NCBI GenBank assembly: GCA_030632095.1
Contig: DAOVJU010000056.1
Span: 1-11,266, forward strand
DNA from: Chlorobiota bacterium
GTDB taxonomy: Bacteria; Bacteroidota; Bacteroidia; Bacteroidales; B39-G9
Direction: 5' to 3'
Length of the DNA stretch: 11,266 nt
Shown: in pieces, positions 6,501-11,266 of the stretch
Position numbering within the stretch: position 1 is the stretch's first letter
Layout: each line of letters begins with the position of its first letter
Notes under the pieces: model-generated
The model's input: the letters and a program-made list of their open reading frames with translations, nothing else
Database searches by the model: none
What the model was told of the DNA's origin: nothing
Made by a program: the position numbers and the translations under genes

Positions 6501-9500
6501 TCTTACTTTCCGGCGGAAAGAGGGCCTTATAATTACGACACGGAAAACATTGATGCAAATACCGGGAATTTCATAAATCCGGAAGAAAGATGGGCAGGCG
6601 TAATACGTAAAATTACCACCAACGATTTTGAAGAAGCCAATGTGGAATTTATTGAATTCTGGATGATGGACCCTTTTTGGGATGAAGATGATAATACAGG
6701 TGGGCAGTTGTATTTTAACCTGGGAAATATTTCTGAGGATATATTAAATGACGGACGCAAAAGTTTTGAAGATGGATTACCCGGTGACCCAAACGATACA
6801 ACAAAATATAACATTACTCCCTGGGGAAGGGTTCCTTCAGGACAGGCGTTGATCAATGCATTTGAGCATGGCAATGACTCACGGATAAACCAGGATGTAG
6901 GCCTGGATGGATTGAATAATACAAATGAAGCAATATTTTTTAATGGCTTTCTGGATACCTTACAAAATAAATATCCGGTAGCATTCTCGAAAGTAAAAGA
7001 CGACCCGTCAAGTGATGATTTTGCTTATTTCAGAAGTTCTGATTATAGTGATCAGTTTAATATTATTGAGCGGTATAAAAAATTCAATGGCCTTGAAGGC
7101 AACTCCCCTACAAGCGCACAGTCAACTGAAAATTATTCAACCAGCGGAAGCCCGAGGCCTGATGTTGAGGATATAAACCAGGATTACACCCTTAGTCAAA
7201 ATGAAAGTTACTATCAATATGTAGTAAATATAACACCGGAAGCATTGTCGGATGATAATATTGGTAAAAATTACATTACAGATATCCGCCATACATCTGT
7301 TACATTCAATAATAAAGAGCAAATGAATGTACGGTGGATACAATTTAAAATACCAATTTATAACCCTGATAAAGTTGTTGGTGCAATTGACGATTTCAAA
7401 TCCATTCGCTTTATCAGAATGTTCCTTAAAAACTTCAATAAAGAAACTCATTTAAGATTTGCAGAACTTGATTTAGTCAGAGGTGAATGGCGAAAATATA
7501 ATTTCCCTATTCGTGAAGAATCAGAAGTACAACCCTTTGATGTTGATTCTGCCACCTCCGCTTTTGATGTTTCAGTAGTTAACATTGAAGAAAATGGACA
7601 CCGATACCCGGTAAATTATGTGTTACCACCCGGTATTGACAGGATAACTGATCCGTCAAATCCACAAATGCGCCAGTTAAATGAACAATCGTTAAGCTTA
7701 CGTGTTGATTCATTAAACGATGGATATTCAAAAGCTGTTTATAAAAATGTATTCCTTGATGTCAGGCAATATAAGAAACTACAGTTTGAAGTGCATGCTG
7801 AAGCCATTGATGAAGCATACCTGGAAGATGATGAAGTTGTTGCTTTCATCAGGCTTGGTTCCGATTACCAGGGTAATTATTACGAATATGAAATTCCGCT
7901 TAAGCTTACACCGCATTTGCAAAGTGGTTATTATGAAGATGGGTTGACCAGCGACCGGTTGATTGTATGGCCGGATTCTAACCGGATAGATTTTAAATTT
8001 CTCATTTTACAGGAAACAAAGAGTGATAGGAATAAAGCTGGGTTTGCAATAACAAGCCTCTTCACGAAAAAATATGGAAGGGCCCGGGTTAGTATCCGTG
8101 GTAACCCGAATTTAAGTAATATAAAGACCATTATGATTGGTATCAGAAATCCAAAACGTGACAGAAACCCTTTACACGATGATGGTTTGCCCAAATCCGC
8201 AGAAGTATGGTTTAATGAACTACGATTAACGGATTTTGATGAATATGGCGGCTGGGCTGCCACTGCACAAATTGTTACTAAACTTGCTGATTTTGGTGTC
8301 ATAACATTCAGTGGTAATAGAAGCACTCCTGGATTTGGCAGCATTGAAAAAAAGGTCAACGAGCGAAGCAAGGAAGAAGTTGTTCAATACGATATTTCAT
8401 CACATTTTGAACTGGGAAAATTCTTCCCTGAAAAAACAAAAGTAAATATTCCTGTGCACCTGGGAATTTCAGAGAGCCAGATAAACCCGCTTTATGATCC
8501 GCTTGATCAGGATATTGAGCTGGAAGCTACATTAAATACTCTAAAAACAGATAAAGAAAAAAGGGAATATTTAAAAATGGCACAAACATACTCAAAAAGA
8601 AGAAGCATTAATTTCACAAATGTCAGGCTCCAGCCTGCCAGGGGCAAATCACATTTCTATAGTCTCTCAAACTGGGCTGTAACCTACGCTTATAATGATT
8701 TTGATTCCCGCAACATTAATACCGAATCAAATTATCTGAAGAATTACGATGGCAATATCAGTTATAATTATAGTAAAAGGCCAAAAAGCATTACTCCTTT
8801 CAAAAAATCAAAATTATTTAAATGGAAATATTTTAAAATTATCAAAGACTTCAATTTTTATTATGCTCCTTCTTCGCTCTCCTTCAGAACAAATATGACA
8901 AGAAAATTTAATGAAGTTAAACTGCGAAATATAAATAACCTTGACCAGGATTTTGATCCAACCTGGGACCGTCAATTTAAATGGAACAGGGTTTATGATA
9001 TTAAGTATGATATTACCAAATCATTAAAGTTCGATTTTTCTGCCAATAACATGTCGGATGTTGAAGAATTATCGATTGATTCACTTGGAATAGAATTTGA
9101 TCACCCGGGAAATAAGGAAATCATTATAAAAAGCATAAAAGATGGGGGACGAAACTACAAATACGACCACCGTTTTAATTTATCGTATACCATACCCATA
9201 AATAAAATACCAATGTTCAACTGGGTTTCATCATCAGTCCGGTATACCGGAACATATGTTTGGGAGGGAATTCAGCCCTATGAACTGGAAGATTCCCTGG
9301 GGAATACAATCCGTAATTCAAATGTTATTAATGGATCCCTGAAGCTTAACATGGTAAACTTTTATAATAAAGTAGGGTATCTGAAAACAGTAAACGACAA
9401 ATTAAAAAAACGGGTCCAGGCCAGGAAGAGACAGAAAGAATTTGAAGATGTCAGCTTCGAAATGACTGACGTTAATTTAAAAGCACGAATACCAAAAGTT

Positions 9501-11099
9501 ATTTTTCATAAGCTAAGAACTGAAGATATTGAAGTTAAAGCTCTGGATAAAGATAAAAAGCCTGTGAAAGGAGAATTTGATATCATTAATGAAAACAGGG
9601 CAATATTTACTGCTGAAGAAAATGCTGAAAATGTTAGCATTTTTGTTACAGGTAAACGTGAAGTAATTGAAAATCCTGTAAAAATAGTACTGGATTATAC
9701 CCTTGGCGCTATAATGGGAATAAAAGATATAAACATTACCTATTCAGAAAATAAAGGAACCATTCTGCCCGGTTATATGTCAAATACCAGGTATTTTGGT
9801 ATGGATCGGAGTTGGAATCCTGATTTGCAATTTATTGCCGGAATACAGGATGATAATTTTGCCAATAAGATGATAGATAAAAAATTATTAACCAAAGATA
9901 CAACTGTACTAAATCCGTTTGCTTTAATAACATCGAAAAATTTAAATATAAGAGGTACAATAGAACCTTTACCAGGTTTGCGAATTAACATTACGGCATT
10001 ACGTAACGAAAGTGAAAATTTTAGTGAACTGTATATCTATAATGGTTCAACATATGACCAGGAAGGTGCAAGGACCATGGGTAGTTTTACCATGTCGACC
10101 ATAACCTGGAGAACTGCATTCGGAGACTTTGGACTTGAGAATACCAGTAAAGCATTTGAACGATTAAGAGAAATCAGGCCGGATATAGCTAACAGGTTGG
10201 CTGATCTGAGATCGAAAGCATATAACTATAATACACTTGATTATGATCCGGATTTTGATATTGCAGGAATTGATACTGCCGAAGCGCTGGCTTATCCATA
10301 TGGTTATTATTCAGGCTCACAGGAAGTATTAATATATGCTTTTATAGCAGCTTATACCAGGCAGGACCCTGATAAAGTAAGTTTAAATACCTTTCCAACT
10401 ATTCCGTTACCAAACTGGCAAATAGCATATGATGGCTTGTCGAAAATTGAGTTTATCAAGCAATATGTACGAAACTTGAACCTTAATCATTCATATAGTT
10501 CAACCTATTCTATAGGTAGTTTTGAAACAAATTCAAGATATAAAGAAGATATTGACGGATTTACAAAAATGATGGACGATCTGGAAAGAAACTTTATTTC
10601 TGAATTTGACATTGGGGGTATATCCATTTCTGAACAATTCAGCCCTTTAATTGGTGTTAATATTACCTGGAACAATAGTTTGATCTCAAAATTTGAGATC
10701 AAAAAAAACCGTTTGATAAATTATAGCTTGAACAATAACCAGATAACTGAAACGGCTGGAAACGACCTGGTGATTGGTGTCGGGTATCGTTTTGAAGATG
10801 TTGAGATCATTATTAAGTCAGGGGGAAGGTCAAGGCCATATACCAGTGATTTAAATGTCAGGGCCGATTTAACATACCGTGAATTACTTTCAATTACCCG
10901 GAAAGTGAATGAAGGCACAAATGATATTACAGGTGGCCAAAATGCGCTTTCTATAAAGCTTTCGGCTGATTATGTATTGAGTGAGCGTTTTAACCTCAGA
11001 ATATTTTACGACAGGGTAAGTAATACACCCCAAACAGCCAATGCCTTTAATACTTCTACAGGGAAATTTGGCCTTAGTGTAAGATTTACCTTGATTTAA
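3558..11099 (+). CDS. sprA: SprA/Sov, outer-membrane translocon of the type IX secretion system
   Basis: SprA (Sov in Porphyromonas) forms the giant outer-membrane beta-barrel, 36 strands in Flavobacterium johnsoniae, through which T9SS cargo with C-terminal signals leaves the periplasm; in gliding species it is also needed to export adhesins. The frame is 2513 codons, close to known SprA/Sov proteins (about 2400-2500). Recognisable family segments are GRTLVENQDYTVDY in the 698-750 region, YIDDFEGSKSTI (877-888) followed by LASTPQGQ, and the late barrel segment INITYSENKGTILPGY. The protein ends in an aromatic, alternating strand (FGLSVRFTLI), as expected for a barrel. A signal segment (ILGIFSLIISISSAGFG, about 36-52) follows Lys31/Arg35. 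The start is uncertain: only TTG codons are in frame (3558, 3600, 3645). TTG 3645 gives a normal signal peptide, while 3558 adds an odd 29-residue extension. An ATG at 3616 is one base out of frame. The body is uninterrupted. Confidence 0.95.
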   Translation: MKNKLLSYIQLYNYLICNSNAQKLSANQALKSYIRILGIFSLIISISSAGFGNQNHLNKTGLLNKPFDNFLQIKELDDTTTTDSVKLPFPFEDEPSFPYYQESAHSPLFLNKPSNITSEIQYNPETGQYEFIQKMGNLNYRPTGTMSFEDYRKYDFDNALQNYWQQRFRSESFEHQGKLIPKLYVGSEVFETIFGSNTIDIKPQGSAELIFGVVTNKVDNTMLPVKQQKNTTFDFKEKIQMNVTGKIGDNLQLGINYDTEATFEFENKTNLKFEGKEDDIIKKIEAGDVTMPLTGSLISGSQTLFGFLTELQFGKLSVTSVFSQQKGETSVIEVEGGAQRNDFELYADEYDANRHFFLAHYFKDTYEQSLNQLPQIRSGLNITRIEVWITNKRGNFEKARNIIAFQDLAETNYSYPYDIDDSYKDNIFASNFIKPTPGFTTYYPTDSINNLEEKIVFEYIRELDTLNSYMSTFAVDNFVGGQDYEMLESARLLDPSEYSVNNALGYISLNQALNADEILAVAYEYTMNGKTYKVGELSTDGIEAPKTLVVKLLKGTNLSPRFNTWDLMMKNVYAIGGYQIKPTDFKFDILYYDDETGTPLTTLKESVIANDRLLHVMQLDNLTSTGSRTNKGDNVFDFIENVTIDTRKGRIFFPELQPFGKDFEEEFDDKDIAEKYVYQELYDTTQSAARQIAEKNKFILKGEYQSSSSNEISLNAFNIPRGSVNVTANGRTLVENQDYTVDYMLGRVKILDQGLLASGIPIQVSLESNTLFSMQSKSLVGTHLDYRFNEDMQIGATIMNLTEKPITKKVNIGEEPISNTIWGFNGSFRKEVPFLTRLIDRMPLLETKEMSMITINGEFAHLIPGHSKALEKEGVSYIDDFEGSKSTINIKSPELWFLASTPQGQTDDLFPEGDKRGNLEMGFNRAKLAWYRIDPLFTERNSPVDVELQSNPNVYRVEEQDLFPFRETQSGIPTNIPVLNVSYFPAERGPYNYDTENIDANTGNFINPEERWAGVIRKITTNDFEEANVEFIEFWMMDPFWDEDDNTGGQLYFNLGNISEDILNDGRKSFEDGLPGDPNDTTKYNITPWGRVPSGQALINAFEHGNDSRINQDVGLDGLNNTNEAIFFNGFLDTLQNKYPVAFSKVKDDPSSDDFAYFRSSDYSDQFNIIERYKKFNGLEGNSPTSAQSTENYSTSGSPRPDVEDINQDYTLSQNESYYQYVVNITPEALSDDNIGKNYITDIRHTSVTFNNKEQMNVRWIQFKIPIYNPDKVVGAIDDFKSIRFIRMFLKNFNKETHLRFAELDLVRGEWRKYNFPIREESEVQPFDVDSATSAFDVSVVNIEENGHRYPVNYVLPPGIDRITDPSNPQMRQLNEQSLSLRVDSLNDGYSKAVYKNVFLDVRQYKKLQFEVHAEAIDEAYLEDDEVVAFIRLGSDYQGNYYEYEIPLKLTPHLQSGYYEDGLTSDRLIVWPDSNRIDFKFLILQETKSDRNKAGFAITSLFTKKYGRARVSIRGNPNLSNIKTIMIGIRNPKRDRNPLHDDGLPKSAEVWFNELRLTDFDEYGGWAATAQIVTKLADFGVITFSGNRSTPGFGSIEKKVNERSKEEVVQYDISSHFELGKFFPEKTKVNIPVHLGISESQINPLYDPLDQDIELEATLNTLKTDKEKREYLKMAQTYSKRRSINFTNVRLQPARGKSHFYSLSNWAVTYAYNDFDSRNINTESNYLKNYDGNISYNYSKRPKSITPFKKSKLFKWKYFKIIKDFNFYYAPSSLSFRTNMTRKFNEVKLRNINNLDQDFDPTWDRQFKWNRVYDIKYDITKSLKFDFSANNMSDVEELSIDSLGIEFDHPGNKEIIIKSIKDGGRNYKYDHRFNLSYTIPINKIPMFNWVSSSVRYTGTYVWEGIQPYELEDSLGNTIRNSNVINGSLKLNMVNFYNKVGYLKTVNDKLKKRVQARKRQKEFEDVSFEMTDVNLKARIPKVIFHKLRTEDIEVKALDKDKKPVKGEFDIINENRAIFTAEENAENVSIFVTGKREVIENPVKIVLDYTLGAIMGIKDINITYSENKGTILPGYMSNTRYFGMDRSWNPDLQFIAGIQDDNFANKMIDKKLLTKDTTVLNPFALITSKNLNIRGTIEPLPGLRINITALRNESENFSELYIYNGSTYDQEGARTMGSFTMSTITWRTAFGDFGLENTSKAFERLREIRPDIANRLADLRSKAYNYNTLDYDPDFDIAGIDTAEALAYPYGYYSGSQEVLIYAFIAAYTRQDPDKVSLNTFPTIPLPNWQIAYDGLSKIEFIKQYVRNLNLNHSYSSTYSIGSFETNSRYKEDIDGFTKMMDDLERNFISEFDIGGISISEQFSPLIGVNITWNNSLISKFEIKKNRLINYSLNNNQITETAGNDLVIGVGYRFEDVEIIIKSGGRSRPYTSDLNVRADLTYRELLSITRKVNEGTNDITGGQNALSIKLSADYVLSERFNLRIFYDRVSNTPQTANAFNTSTGKFGLSVRFTLI
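3616..3648 (+). other. short out-of-frame ATG reading frame before sprA: leader peptide or displaced sprA start
   Basis: ATG at 3616 opens a 10-codon frame (MRKNYLQIKH) ending at TGA 3646-3648. That stop overlaps an in-frame sprA TTG at 3645-3647 (TTGA), as in translationally coupled genes. The frame differs from sprA by one base. Adding a single A to the A5 run at 3622-3626 would join this ATG to sprA and give MRKKLSANQALKSYIR before the hydrophobic signal segment. It may therefore be the real sprA start displaced by an indel rather than a separate peptide. Confidence 0.4.
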
Positions 11100-11266
11100 T
11101 AAAAGATTGCCGGTAAAAAAAAACTTGACTTTATAGTCTCTCAGCATTGTGCAATTTGGCCCCAAGAAAAGTAACTGAAAAAAAAAGTCGTTACATAAGA
11201 GACAAACTCAAGTGTTTGGTTCAGAAAGTTCGCTATCAAGGCTTGCGAAATCTTGAAAATCAAGGA
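11100..11266. other. region downstream of sprA, no recognisable gene
   Basis: The region starts after the sprA stop TAA (11097-11099). It holds two A9 runs (11115-11123 and 11178-11186), a weak 4-bp stem (GACT 11127-11130 with AGTC 11135-11138) and a GTAAC/GTTAC pair (11171-11175, 11190-11194). None makes a convincing terminator for sprA. The last 67 bp are open on both strands in some frames and may be the edge of a gene or repeat beyond the window. gcvH, which I recall following sprA in some Bacteroidota, does not begin here. Confidence 0.5.
11235..11265. repeat. short repeat at right edge (ATCAAGG twice, 24-bp period)
   Basis: ATCAAGG occurs at 11235-11241 and 11259-11265, and CTTGA/TCAAG form a small inverted pair (11252-11256, 11260-11264). 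The wording resembles short AATCxTGAAAATC-type repeats common between Bacteroidota genes. The array, if there is one, is cut off by the window end. Confidence 0.3.

Noticed and set aside
3558..11099. Antisense and alternate-frame open frames inside sprA (for example 7931-8371 and 5912-6328 on the minus strand)
   Set aside because: They lie wholly within a well-recognised coding sequence, show no family features and are expected by chance in a 7.5-kb gene.
11115..11194. Intrinsic terminator after sprA
   Set aside because: Stems are only 4-5 bp, AT-rich, and followed by A-runs rather than T-runs on the plus strand. On the minus strand the T-runs fit better, but the stems remain too weak to call.

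Overview
The window looks like the chromosome of an AT-rich member of the Bacteroidota, probably of the Bacteroidales/Marinilabiliales type. The strongest evidence is a very large gene (3558-11099) for SprA/Sov, the outer-membrane translocon of the type IX secretion system, which is confined to this phylum. A-rich gene leaders without Shine-Dalgarno sequences agree. The exact genus cannot be read from the window.

Layout. A minus-strand tadA fragment (1-192) runs off the left edge. A gene-free stretch follows (193-367), then a repeat-bounded cassette of about 535 bp, 'element 1' (368-904), carrying one intact gene for a four-helix-bundle protein of the 23S-rRNA intervening-sequence-protein family. 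Next come aspS (980-2749), a second and internally deleted copy of the same cassette, 'element 2' (2750-2957), ruvA (2960-3541) and sprA (3558-11099). The last 167 bp (11100-11266) hold no recognisable gene.

How the genes relate. tadA (tRNA wobble deamination), aspS (Asp-tRNA synthesis) and ruvA (Holliday-junction binding) are housekeeping genes. ruvA and sprA run in the same direction almost without a gap and are probably co-transcribed, although their functions are unrelated. SprA serves protein secretion and, in gliding species, surface adhesin export.

Most noteworthy. The least ordinary content is the pair of related cassettes on either side of aspS. They share the arrangement of 21-bp tandem units on the left, an inverted copy of the same sequence on the right, and the same start of a four-helix-bundle gene. 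Element 2 has lost about 331 bp of coding sequence, like a MITE derived from a longer parent, and it fills the whole aspS-ruvA gap. Neither copy encodes a recognisable transposase. A second item is the start of sprA: only TTG codons are in frame, while an ATG lies one base out of frame just upstream of an A5 run. That suggests a one-base indel or a coupled leader peptide.
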